6,869 bases of DNA from Chloroflexota bacterium (GTDB taxonomy: Bacteria > Chloroflexota > UBA6077 > CF-72): the NCBI GenBank assembly GCA_019247135.1, contig JAFAPL010000870.1:1-6869 (forward strand). The letters run 5' to 3'. The notes beneath the pieces are model-generated. The model had not been told where the DNA came from. It saw nothing but the letters and a program-made list of their open reading frames with translations, and searched no databases. Positions 1-5,807 of the stretch are shown one piece after another. The position numbers were made by a program, and so were the translations under genes. Numbering within the stretch: the first letter of the stretch is position 1; each line of letters opens with the position of its first letter.

Positions 1-611
1 TAGTCGGCTCCGAGCACCTCCAGCAGGCTGGACCGCGTAACACGGGCGATCAGCGCCGCCGCGGCGGCTCCGAGCGTCAGCGACGGCAGGACGAGGTGGT
101 CCAATCCGTCCTGGCCGAACGACGGGAACCAGCCCAGCCACACCGAAAACACCAGGATGAGCATCAGGCCGAGCCAGAACGATGGCGTGCAGATGCCAAG
201 AAGCGCCATGACCATGCTGGCGCGATCGAGCCACGTGTTGTGGCGGACGGCGGCCAGCAGGCCGAAGCCGATGCCCAGCACGATCGCGAACACTATGCTC
301 AGGGCAGCCAGCCGGAGGGTGGCGGGCAGCCTGTTCGCGATCTCTTCCGTCGCCGGCACGCGCGAAACGGTCGAGCGGCCCCAGTCGCCCTGGAGCGCGT
401 GTCCGATCCAGTACACGTATTGAACGGGCAAGGGCTGGTCGAGGCCCCATTGGCGGCGCATCAGTTGGACCTGATCCTCGGTGGCCTCGGCGCCGAGGGC
501 CAGTCGAGCGGGATCGCCGGGGATGAGGCGCATCGTGAGAAACACGAGTACCGATGCGCCAAACAGGAGCGGCACAAGCAATATCAGCCGGCGGATGATG
601 AACCGGATCAC
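1..611 (-). CDS. DppB-like ABC transporter permease, partial (C-terminus beyond the left edge)
   Basis: Inner-membrane permease of a peptide/opine/nickel-type ABC importer. About 203 residues are visible. The N-terminus VIRFIIRRLILLVPLLFGAS is the usual first membrane helix of DppB/GsiC proteins, followed by the family signature RLIPGDPARLALG and then GLDQPLPVQYVYWI with GDWGRS. Further membrane segments lie near residues 95-120 and 132-165. The visible part ends in RVTRSSLLEVLGADY, the start of the EAA loop that contacts the ATPase, so the rest of the loop and the last helices are outside the window. The start is GTG at 611: an in-frame TAG lies eight codons upstream, no ATG falls between, and the nearby ATG at 616 stops after two codons. 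No strong Shine-Dalgarno is seen. It follows the solute-binding protein gene on the same strand, 253 bases downstream of its stop, and is probably in the same operon. The family call is secure; the substrate is unknown. Confidence 0.93.
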   Translation of the reverse strand, partial: MIRFIIRRLILLVPLLFGASVLVFLTMRLIPGDPARLALGAEATEDQVQLMRRQWGLDQPLPVQYVYWIGHALQGDWGRSTVSRVPATEEIANRLPATLRLAALSIVFAIVLGIGFGLLAAVRHNTWLDRASMVMALLGICTPSFWLGLMLILVFSVWLGWFPSFGQDGLDHLVLPSLTLGAAAAALIARVTRSSLLEVLGAD

Positions 612-673
612 TGCATCAATGGACTTCGTCGCCTATGGGGCGAGCGGGCGTCGATGCGTACGTGCCTCGGAGC

Positions 674-829
674 TCGACCCACTCCCCCTACCCCCTCTCC
701 CTCCAGCCCAGGGAGGAGGGGGAAAATAACCTCTCTCCGAGGGTCCAAGGGGCGAGGCCCCTTGTAAATCCCCTCTTGGAACTCCCCCTCTCCCTCGCCA
801 GGGAGAGGGGGCCGGGGGGTGAGGGTTGA
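674..829. repeat. MITE-like palindromic repeat with imperfect terminal inverted repeats
   Basis: The two ends are inverted copies. Plus-strand 674-702 aligns with minus-strand 829-800 over about 29 bases with one gap and about five mismatches; both end in CCCCCTCTCCCT. Inside are three stem-loops: 691-722 (12/13-base arms with one bulge), 746-764 (perfect 8-base arms, 3-base loop) and 784-811 (perfect 12-base arms, 4-base loop). An outer TCCAAG/CTTGGA pair (744-749, 775-780) brackets the middle one. I see no target-site duplication and no transposase, so it would be non-autonomous or a REP/BIME-type repeat. It splits an importer operon and could affect mRNA stability between the two genes. 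Repeat status rests on internal symmetry only. Confidence 0.6.
784..811 (-). terminator. Perfect 12-bp stem-loop downstream of the solute-binding protein gene
   Basis: The arms ccccctctccct (784-795) and agggagaggggg (800-811) pair perfectly around a 4-base loop, starting 54 bases after the TAG stop of the solute-binding protein gene. In the direction of transcription the stem is followed by AGTTCC rather than a T-run, so it is not a canonical intrinsic terminator. It is more likely an mRNA-stabilising or partly attenuating hairpin that would leave more binding protein than permease, a ratio common in such importers. The function is inferred. Confidence 0.35.
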
Positions 830-864
830 CCCCGCATCCAGCGGCAAATCTCTGCCGGTCCGTG

Positions 865-2598
865 CTAGGCGGTGTAGTACGCGGTCCGCAGGTACGGAAT
901 GCCGTCGGGCTGCATGATGGCGCCGCCGGCGTTATCGCGAATCGCCGCAAAGTACGTTGGCGCGTACAGAAAGACATTTGGCGCGTCGTCCATGATCATC
1001 TGCTGCGCCTTCGCGTACGCGTCCTTCCGCTGCGTGTCGTCCGTGAACTGCAGCCCCTGCATGATCAGATCTTCGACCTGCTGGTTGGAGTAAAAGCCGT
1101 AATTCGCCCCGGCCGGCGGCCACTGCGTTTTGCTGTAAATCGACCGTAAAGCCCAGTCAGCATCGCCCGTGGATGGTGACCAGTTGCTGATCAGCAGCTC
1201 CGTGCTGGACTGATCGAGCGGCTTCGACTCCTCCGCCGTGTAGGCCGCCTGCTCCATCTGGACGACGTCAACCTGGACTCCGATCTGCTGCAGCTGCCCC
1301 TGGATCGCGACGGCGCGGTCCTTGCTGGGTGCCGTGACGCGGAGTGTCGCGTTGAAGCCGTTCGGATACCCGGCCTGCGCGAGCAGCTGTTTCGCCTTTT
1401 GCGTATCGTACTCGTACGTTTTGATGCTCTTGTAGCCCCAAACTCCGGCAGCCATCGGCGAATCCACGATCTTGCCTTTACCGAGCTCCGCCACCTTCAA
1501 GACCGCATTCTTGTCGACCGCGTAATTCAGCGCCTGGCGCACCATCGGATTGTCGAATGGCTTGCGCTGATCGTTCATCGTCACCCAGTAGACCGAGATG
1601 CTGTCCGATTCCAGCACCTTGACCCCGCTGGAGGATTGGAGCTGCTGCGCTTGCGGCGCGTTCAGCGGGCCCGCAAACTGCGCGCCAGCGCTTTGCACGG
1701 CAATCGCAAGTGAGCTTGGGTCGGAAATGCCTTTGATGGTCATGTGCGAGACCGCCGCGGCATGTGCCTTGTCCCAATAATCTGGATTGACATCGAATGT
1801 CATGTGATCGCCGCGGACCCATTCGGCGAACTTGAATGGGCCAGTGCCAACCGGATGTGTACCGAAGTCCTGGCCGTATTGCTTGAAGGCCGTCGGACTC
1901 GGAATTCCGCCTGCCGGATGCGCAATCGTGGCCACCAACGCCGCGAATGGTTGCTTGGTGACGAGACGGACGGTGCTGTCGTCGACCGCGTCCACGTGGT
2001 CGATCGCCGCGCTGAAATAGCCGTGGCGCTTCAACTGCGCGTCGGGCGCCAGGACGCGTTCAAACGCCGCCTGCACGGCGGCCGCGTTGAAGGGCGTGCC
2101 GTCATGGAATTTCACGCCCTGTTTGAGTTTGAACGTGAAGGTCTTTGCGTCCGGCGACGGCTCCCACGAGTCCGCGAGCTGGTTGACGATATGCATGTCC
2201 TGGTCGAGCCCGACCAGTCCTTCGTACAGGCACTTGTCCGCGCCGAGCGACGAGTTGAAAAAGGTGTCGTGGACATCCAGCGAATCTGGCTCGACGTTCA
2301 GCGCCACCACAAATGGTCGGTCGACGAATGCCGCCGAAGTCGGTGCAACCGCGACGGCAGGCGTGCCCACGGTCTGGGCCACGAACGTCGGCGCTGCCGC
2401 GGCGCCTGCCTGCGCTCCGGCTGCCGCCGGGCCCGCCGTCGCGGCCGCGGGAGGCGCCGCGGCTCGGCACGCGGCGATGATGCCCGAGAGTGTCGAAACC
2501 GTCGCGCCCATCGCCACCAGGCGCAGAAAGCGGCGGCGGTCGAGGCCGCACCGTTGCCACTCTTCGTCAAGCGCTCCATACTCGTCAACCCGGTCCAT
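865..2598 (-). CDS. ABC transporter solute-binding lipoprotein, family 5 (peptide/organic solute)
   Basis: Extracytoplasmic binding protein that delivers solute to a Dpp/Opp/Gsi-type importer; 577 residues from the start chosen here. A twin-arginine signal is clear: D20-R-R-R-F-L-R26, a hydrophobic stretch, then the lipobox I41-A-A-C44, so it is probably Tat-exported and lipid-anchored at Cys44. An Ala/Pro-rich linker of about 50 residues follows, and the mature fold starts near PFVVALNVEPDSLD (95-108). Family-5 hallmarks include FKLKQGVKFHDGTPF (156-170), the later PVGTGPFKFAEW, and PMVRQALNYAVDK. The reading frame is open to a GTG at 2736, but ATG at 2598 is preferred: GGGAGG lies 6 bases upstream and the signal peptide then begins near residue 20. 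The extra N-terminal stretch would run through the 10-bp tandem repeat. The permease gene follows. The ligand is unknown; peptides or small organic acids are both possible. Confidence 0.95.
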   Translation of the reverse strand: MDRVDEYGALDEEWQRCGLDRRRFLRLVAMGATVSTLSGIIAACRAAAPPAAATAGPAAAGAQAGAAAAPTFVAQTVGTPAVAVAPTSAAFVDRPFVVALNVEPDSLDVHDTFFNSSLGADKCLYEGLVGLDQDMHIVNQLADSWEPSPDAKTFTFKLKQGVKFHDGTPFNAAAVQAAFERVLAPDAQLKRHGYFSAAIDHVDAVDDSTVRLVTKQPFAALVATIAHPAGGIPSPTAFKQYGQDFGTHPVGTGPFKFAEWVRGDHMTFDVNPDYWDKAHAAAVSHMTIKGISDPSSLAIAVQSAGAQFAGPLNAPQAQQLQSSSGVKVLESDSISVYWVTMNDQRKPFDNPMVRQALNYAVDKNAVLKVAELGKGKIVDSPMAAGVWGYKSIKTYEYDTQKAKQLLAQAGYPNGFNATLRVTAPSKDRAVAIQGQLQQIGVQVDVVQMEQAAYTAEESKPLDQSSTELLISNWSPSTGDADWALRSIYSKTQWPPAGANYGFYSNQQVEDLIMQGLQFTDDTQRKDAYAKAQQMIMDDAPNVFLYAPTYFAAIRDNAGGAIMQPDGIPYLRTAYYTA

Positions 2599-2604
2599 AC
2601 TCAG

Positions 2605-2610
2605 CCTCCC
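2605..2610 (-). promoter_or_regulatory. Shine-Dalgarno site fixing the start of the solute-binding protein
   Basis: GGGAGG on the minus strand, with a 6-base spacer to ATG 2598. It is the strongest ribosome site in the frame and supports this ATG over the in-frame GTG 138 bases upstream. Confidence 0.8.
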
Positions 2611-2670
2611 GTCTGCGCGTGGCGTGTCGATGGTACGCCAGCATGCGCCGCCGCATATGAAGGTCACGAC

Positions 2671-2700
2671 GTTTGCGAGCGTTTGCGAGCGTTTGCGAGC
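2671..2700. repeat. Three perfect tandem copies of gtttgcgagc
   Basis: Copies lie at 2671-2680, 2681-2690 and 2691-2700 with no mismatches. The 10-base period is close to one helical turn, so each copy shows the same face to a bound protein. The array lies 73 bases upstream of the solute-binding protein ATG and 46 bases upstream of the miniprotein ATG. This fits an operator (iteron-like) for a regulator of the divergent genes, but slippage-generated noise cannot be excluded from one sequence. Confidence 0.75.
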
Positions 2701-2745
2701 GGAGTTGCACGTTCTGCGTGGCCTTTGCCGAGCCACGAGATCAGC

Positions 2746-2883
2746 ATGGTGGCTATGAACGATTGGCTGATTCTCGCCCTGTTTCTGTGTGGGCTCCCTG
2801 CGCTCGACGTGACGGCACTGCTCTTCGGCTACGACAGCCGCGAAGGTTTTCGCCCAGGCACGACACGCAACTGGTCAGACTGA
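2746..2883 (+). CDS. Unrecognised 45-residue single-pass membrane miniprotein
   Basis: I do not assign a named family. The product has one hydrophobic segment, NDWLILALFLCGLPALDV (residues 5-22), continuing as TALLFGYDSREGF, then a polar basic tail ending TTRNWSD. The order of membrane helix, then D(V/L)xALxFGxDSR, then a soluble tail is coherent, which argues for a true gene over a chance frame. The start may be ATG 2746 or ATG 2755 (MNDWL). GAGA lies just upstream of the first and GGTGG very close to the second, and neither is decisive. It is the first gene to the right of the divergent intergenic region, and its stop lies 49 bases before the aldolase start, so the two may be cotranscribed. 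It would be an inner-membrane protein with a short tail; the role is unknown. Confidence 0.6.
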   Translation: MVAMNDWLILALFLCGLPALDVTALLFGYDSREGFRPGTTRNWSD

Positions 2884-2932
2884 GCGATGGGCGCTGGCAC
2901 GCACCAGGGCCGCCCCGGTTCAATGGACGTGC

Positions 2933-3670
2933 ATGACGAGCCAGAGCAACTTGCGCGCGCGGATTTCGGCCGGGGAGGAACTGGTCATGCTGCGCGGAGA
3001 CATCACCTGGAGCAAGGACCAACTCGCGTCCGCCTGGCAGGGCGGCAAGTACGACTTCATCTGGCTGGACTCACAGCACTCGCCCTACACGGATCAACAC
3101 CTGGTCAGCTTCACGGGCGCGGCCGAGCAGCTCGGGATCCCCGTGCAGCTGCGCGTCCCGCATACGCGTGAGGCGCACAAGGTCGGGCGCTTCATGGACC
3201 TGGGCATCACAGGGGCGCTCGTGCCCGAGGTCATGGAAGCCTCGACGGTTGAGGATGCTGTTGCGTTCGCCTACTACGGGCCAAAGGGACGGCGTAGCTG
3301 GGGCGGCGCGAATCGGCTGGGCATGCGCACCCGCGGCGCACCAACGGCGCGGCGACAGTACGCCGACTGGTGGAACGAGACGGTCACCCTCAGTATTCAG
3401 ATCGAGTCAGTGGAGACGGTGACCAACATCGCCCGACTCATCCGGCCCGGGATCACGCATGTCACCTTCGGGCCGAACGACCTCGAGTTCTCGCTCGAGC
3501 TCGAGCGGCATGCCGCGCAGCCGTACAGGACGGTCGAAGCGTGTATGCAGCACGTGGCCGAGGAGCTCAAGAGCAGTGGCATCCCCATCTCGATGGGAAC
3601 GACGACCACCCCGGAGGAGCGGCAGAAATACCGCGACCTCGGCGTCACGATCTTCATGGCGGCGCCCTGA
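2933..3670 (+). CDS. HpcH/HpaI aldolase/citrate lyase family protein
   Basis: Class II (metal-dependent) 2-oxo-acid aldolase of the HpcH/HpaI family, a cytoplasmic TIM barrel that reversibly splits 4-hydroxy-2-oxo acids to pyruvate (or a related oxo acid) plus an aldehyde. At 245 residues it is slightly shorter than the usual 250-265. Visible hallmarks: FIWLDSQHSPY (43-52) with the conserved His49; R74 in LRVP, matching the oxo-acid-binding Arg; D89 in the LGITGALVPEV region; a variant YGPKGRRSWGG loop (115-125); and the metal ligands E158 in IQIES and D183 in GPNDL. The usual D-x-E-H motif reads D-S-Q-H here. The start MTSQSNLRARISAGE fits the family N-terminus; the upstream ribosome site is weak. 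The gene runs tail-to-tail with the Rieske operon, leaving 20 bases between stops. Family is secure. The substrate is open; homoprotocatechuate-type or sugar-acid-type intermediates are both possible. Confidence 0.93.
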   Translation: MTSQSNLRARISAGEELVMLRGDITWSKDQLASAWQGGKYDFIWLDSQHSPYTDQHLVSFTGAAEQLGIPVQLRVPHTREAHKVGRFMDLGITGALVPEVMEASTVEDAVAFAYYGPKGRRSWGGANRLGMRTRGAPTARRQYADWWNETVTLSIQIESVETVTNIARLIRPGITHVTFGPNDLEFSLELERHAAQPYRTVEACMQHVAEELKSSGIPISMGTTTTPEERQKYRDLGVTIFMAAP

Positions 3671-3690
3671 TCGGGGGCGACGAGTAAGAA

Positions 3691-5445
3691 TCAGCTGTCG
3701 TCGGTGGCGATGGTCAGGTCGTCGCCACGCATCAGGCGCACGGCGATCTGATAGGTCTGGTGAAGCGCACGCGGGGTCGGCGCGTGCGCAGCCAGGTAGC
3801 GAGAAATAGACACCAGCGTGCGCCGCGCGGCCAGCGGATGGTCCTCGCGCAGCATGTTGAATTGCTGGACCCCAGCTTCGAGCGTCTGGTATCCGTGGAA
3901 GTCGCTGTCTTCGCGCAACACGGCATGGCCGAGAACGCTGACTACCCGGCCCGATTCGCGGGCGCCCACGAGAGCATCGACGGCTTCTGCTACGGCGGCG
4001 ACCTGTTGCTCGCGATCCATCAAGTCCAGCAGCTCCATGCTGGCCGCGCGGCCGTTCCCAGCATGGGGGCGCTCGTCCGGCAGACGCGCGGCCGGCACGT
4101 TCAGAAAGCGGTCCAGGTAGACCCGCATCGCGGCGTGATACAGACCGCGCGCCAGGTCGCGCGAAGGTGCCCGACGTAGCGCTTGCGCGAGTGCCTGGCA
4201 CGAGGTCCACGTGTTGTGGACGGAATCCCAATCCGCGAACTCATTGCTGGTATGGAAGCGGCCGATGCGCAGGACTGACGCGTGCGCAACAGCCCGACCC
4301 GTTTCGGCTGGCGCGACGCCACGCTCGAGCGCTGCCGTGATGGCCTGGACTCCGGCGGCTGGCTCGTCCTGCAACACGGCCGAAACGAGTCTGTCGAACT
4401 CGTCTCCGAGTGGCAAGGTGCCCATTTCCATGCGGCCCAATCCGTCCAGATGAGTGGCAAGGATGTCGATCAGGTCGATGGGGTTCCGCCAGGCGTTCTG
4501 TTCCTCGGAGCGCTGCGCGCGACACAGGCCACCGACCACGGATGGCAGAGTCGCGGATGCTTCAGACCACCCGACCAGGTCCAGATATTCACAAGCTTTA
4601 TTGATGAAGTCGAGCACGTGTCCGGCGTCGAGGTAGACGTGGTCCGTCGCCGCGGCGAAGAGCATGTCCGCGAGGACGGCAGGCTGCACGCCGCGCGCGA
4701 TGGCGGTCTGGAGGATGCGTTCGGCGCCGTCCTCGTCGCGGACCTCGACGGCGCGTCGGAACCATTCCTTCAATCGCGCGGAAGGGACACTGGTCGACGG
4801 GAGCGGCTCCAGATCGAATCGCGGCGGCCCACCAGCCGTGTCATCGGCGACCCGGACCGCGCCGTGCAGAAGAGCCAGCGGACGATCTTCAGGCGCCAGT
4901 ACTGGCAGCAGTCGGCCCAGCGCCGTCAGGATGGTCATGCCCATATTCCAGCCCCGGCCGCGGTAACGCAGTCCGTACCGGCCGATGGTGCGCACCACAT
5001 CCGAGGCTGGCGTGCCGCCGCCCTGCAGGGCGATAGAGGCTTTGGCAAGCACGAACTCGAGCTGATGCTCGAGGCCTTCTTCGAGACGTGCAAGCCAGTG
5101 TGCTTCACGATCCTGGCTGGACGGTTCGTCCAGCACCAGGTACACCCTGTCATCATCCACTTCGACCCGGAAGGTGCGTACGTTGTCGGCGAACGGATCG
5201 AGCGTGCCGCCGCCCTCCAGGTCGAATCGAGCGTGATGCCAGTGGCACGTGAGCAAGCCGTCTCGAACCGTGCCGCGGCTCAACGGGAAGCCCATGTGCG
5301 GGCAGCGGTTATCGACCGCGTAGAAGCGGCCATCGTGCGAAAACACGGCCACGCCGTGCCCGCCGGCCGCAACCACCGTGCAGCCGCGTTCGCGGACTTC
5401 GGAGACGGATCCAACCGAGACTCGTTCGGCGGCGAGGGTGCTCAT
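3691..5445 (-). CDS. Rieske [2Fe-2S] domain fused to a large uncharacterised His-rich helical domain
   Basis: 584 residues. Residues 8-107 are a Rieske ferredoxin-like domain: C48-P-H50, sixteen residues, then C67-H-W-H70, the standard cluster-binding pattern, followed by FDLEGGGTLDPF. There is no disulfide Cys pair as in bc1 Rieske proteins, so it is the ferredoxin/oxygenase type and cytoplasmic; no signal or membrane helix is seen. Residues 115-584 are long, mostly helical and rich in His (H194, H269, H276, H398, H410, H437, H507, H517, H536). They show weak internal repetition: ILQTAIARGVQPA (244-256) resembles AITAALERGVAPA (368-380), and GRAVAHASVLR..FH (383-398) resembles GRVVSVLGHAVLR..FH (499-517). 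I do not recognise this domain with certainty; a questin-oxidase-like helical fold is a guess. ATG 5445 overlaps the upstream stop (ATGA), with AGGAG 9 bases before it. Electron transfer from the cluster to a site in the helical half is inferred. Confidence 0.9.
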   Translation of the reverse strand: MSTLAAERVSVGSVSEVRERGCTVVAAGGHGVAVFSHDGRFYAVDNRCPHMGFPLSRGTVRDGLLTCHWHHARFDLEGGGTLDPFADNVRTFRVEVDDDRVYLVLDEPSSQDREAHWLARLEEGLEHQLEFVLAKASIALQGGGTPASDVVRTIGRYGLRYRGRGWNMGMTILTALGRLLPVLAPEDRPLALLHGAVRVADDTAGGPPRFDLEPLPSTSVPSARLKEWFRRAVEVRDEDGAERILQTAIARGVQPAVLADMLFAAATDHVYLDAGHVLDFINKACEYLDLVGWSEASATLPSVVGGLCRAQRSEEQNAWRNPIDLIDILATHLDGLGRMEMGTLPLGDEFDRLVSAVLQDEPAAGVQAITAALERGVAPAETGRAVAHASVLRIGRFHTSNEFADWDSVHNTWTSCQALAQALRRAPSRDLARGLYHAAMRVYLDRFLNVPAARLPDERPHAGNGRAASMELLDLMDREQQVAAVAEAVDALVGARESGRVVSVLGHAVLREDSDFHGYQTLEAGVQQFNMLREDHPLAARRTLVSISRYLAAHAPTPRALHQTYQIAVRLMRGDDLTIATDDS

Positions 5446-5693
5446 GCTTGTGGGCTCCTGGGCTGCAACGGTACACCCGCCAGAGCGCTGGTGACATCGG
5501 AGACACGCGGCGGCCGACCGGATTGGCGGTAGGAGTGGATCAATTCACCGTTCAGATACAGGTCCAGCTCGTCGTAGCCAACCGGAATCAGGGCGAGTGA
5601 GTCGATCCTTTCGTCCAGCTGAGCAAACAGCCGGCGCGCGAGAGACAGAGCCTCGTCCTCGAAATCGAGGCTGTAATGGATGACGAAGTGCAC
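5442..5693 (-). CDS. SelW/Rdx-like thioredoxin-fold protein lacking the redox cysteines
   Basis: 83 residues. The pattern fits the Rdx (SelT/SelW/SelH) family: strand FVIHYS (3-8), helix EDEALSLARRLFAQL (12-26), strand SLALIPV (32-38), then the hallmark DLYLNGELIHSYRQSGRPP (44-62) with a final helix VSDVTSALAG. Family members normally carry CxxC or CxxU just after the first strand. Here that place reads SLDF, and the whole protein has no Cys, so it cannot do thiol redox chemistry alone. It may be a structural partner or a scaffold. Its start is GTG 5693, forced by an in-frame TAG three codons upstream; no good Shine-Dalgarno is present, so it probably depends on translation of the preceding mini-ORF. 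The next gene starts within its stop codon. The Rdx assignment is by pattern and moderately sure. Confidence 0.7.
   Translation of the reverse strand: MHFVIHYSLDFEDEALSLARRLFAQLDERIDSLALIPVGYDELDLYLNGELIHSYRQSGRPPRVSDVTSALAGVPLQPRSPQA
5455..5459 (-). promoter_or_regulatory. Shine-Dalgarno site of the Rieske-fusion gene, inside the Rdx-like gene
   Basis: AGGAG on the minus strand, 9 bases before ATG 5445 and within the 3' end of the preceding gene. With the ATGA stop/start overlap it indicates coupled translation. Confidence 0.7.
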
Positions 5694-5699
5694 GCAAGG

Positions 5700-5807
5700 C
5701 TACTGATGCTTGCGCAAAACAGCTCGCTCCGCATGGGCTTGGCCCCGGAGGGTCACTTTGATGGACTGCTCCTGCCGCAGCGTGGCCGCGCATTCCGCAC
5801 AGCTCAT
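5700..5807 (-). CDS. Candidate 35-residue CxxC miniprotein
   Basis: A short frame that begins with ATG directly after the TAA of the Rieske ferredoxin and ends with TAG six bases before the GTG of the Rdx-like gene, exactly filling what would be the only sizeable gap in the operon. It starts MSCAECAATLRQ, giving a C3-x-x-C6 motif, followed by a basic stretch ending AVLRKHQ. About three quarters of codon third positions are G or C, as expected for a gene in this genome. No Shine-Dalgarno lies at a normal distance, so reinitiation after the TAA is the likely mode. It is in the same frame as the Rdx-like gene, split from it only by TAG and two codons. One CxxC is too little for a stable zinc ribbon alone. 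It may be a real partner, the remnant of a fused N-terminus, or chance. Confidence 0.4.
   Translation of the reverse strand: MSCAECAATLRQEQSIKVTLRGQAHAERAVLRKHQ

Larger units (their letters stand above)
612..864. other. Intergenic region between solute-binding protein and permease genes
   Basis: No coding region could be supported across these 253 bases. The short open frames here have proline/arginine-rich low-complexity translations and arise from C-rich and G-rich runs. The space is mostly filled by the palindromic repeat described separately. Because the flanking genes point the same way and look like one importer operon, transcription from the binding-protein gene probably reads through it. 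Confidence 0.7.
2599..2745. promoter_or_regulatory. Divergent intergenic region, probable two-way promoter
   Basis: 147 bases lie between the start of the solute-binding lipoprotein gene (leftward) and that of the 45-residue miniprotein (rightward). It should carry promoters for both directions. I could not assign convincing -35/-10 pairs on either strand. The only marked structure is the triple 10-bp repeat. Confidence 0.5.

Noticed and set aside
96..767. A 223-residue plus-strand open frame at the left edge
   Set aside because: Antisense to the DppB-like permease, whose membrane helices and family motifs are unmistakable; the plus frame reads into the palindromic repeat.
784..811. A definite Rho-independent terminator
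   Set aside because: The stem is strong, but no T-run follows on the strand of the operon, and the permease downstream appears to belong to the same operon. Kept only as a low-confidence attenuating or stabilising hairpin.
2599..2736. N-terminal extension of the solute-binding protein to GTG 2736
   Set aside because: It would place about 46 extra residues before a normal Tat lipoprotein signal and would be coded by the tandem 10-bp repeat; ATG 2598 has a strong GGGAGG site.
1744..2883. A 379-residue plus-strand open frame across the solute-binding protein gene
   Set aside because: Antisense to a well-supported gene with clear signal peptide and family motifs; its translation is Arg/His-rich low complexity. 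Only its last 45 codons, beyond the antisense part, look like a real protein.
3671..3700. Terminator between the convergent aldolase and Rieske-fusion genes
   Set aside because: Only a 6-base imperfectly placed pairing (cgacga/tcgtcg) with a long loop and no T-run; not convincing.
3407..4231. A 274-residue minus-strand open frame bridging the convergent gene ends
   Set aside because: Arg/Pro-rich translation overlapping both the aldolase (antisense) and the Rieske fusion (another frame); typical high-GC shadow.
4282..5532. A 416-residue plus-strand open frame
   Set aside because: It lies antisense to the Rieske fusion, whose C-x-H and C-x2-H motifs and coupled start are clear. The plus-strand translation has no recognisable fold.
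5545..5793. An 82-residue minus-strand frame over the mini-ORF and Rdx-like gene
   Set aside because: Pro/Arg/Ala-rich with no motif; the other frame gives a coherent Rdx-like fold and the CxxC mini-ORF.
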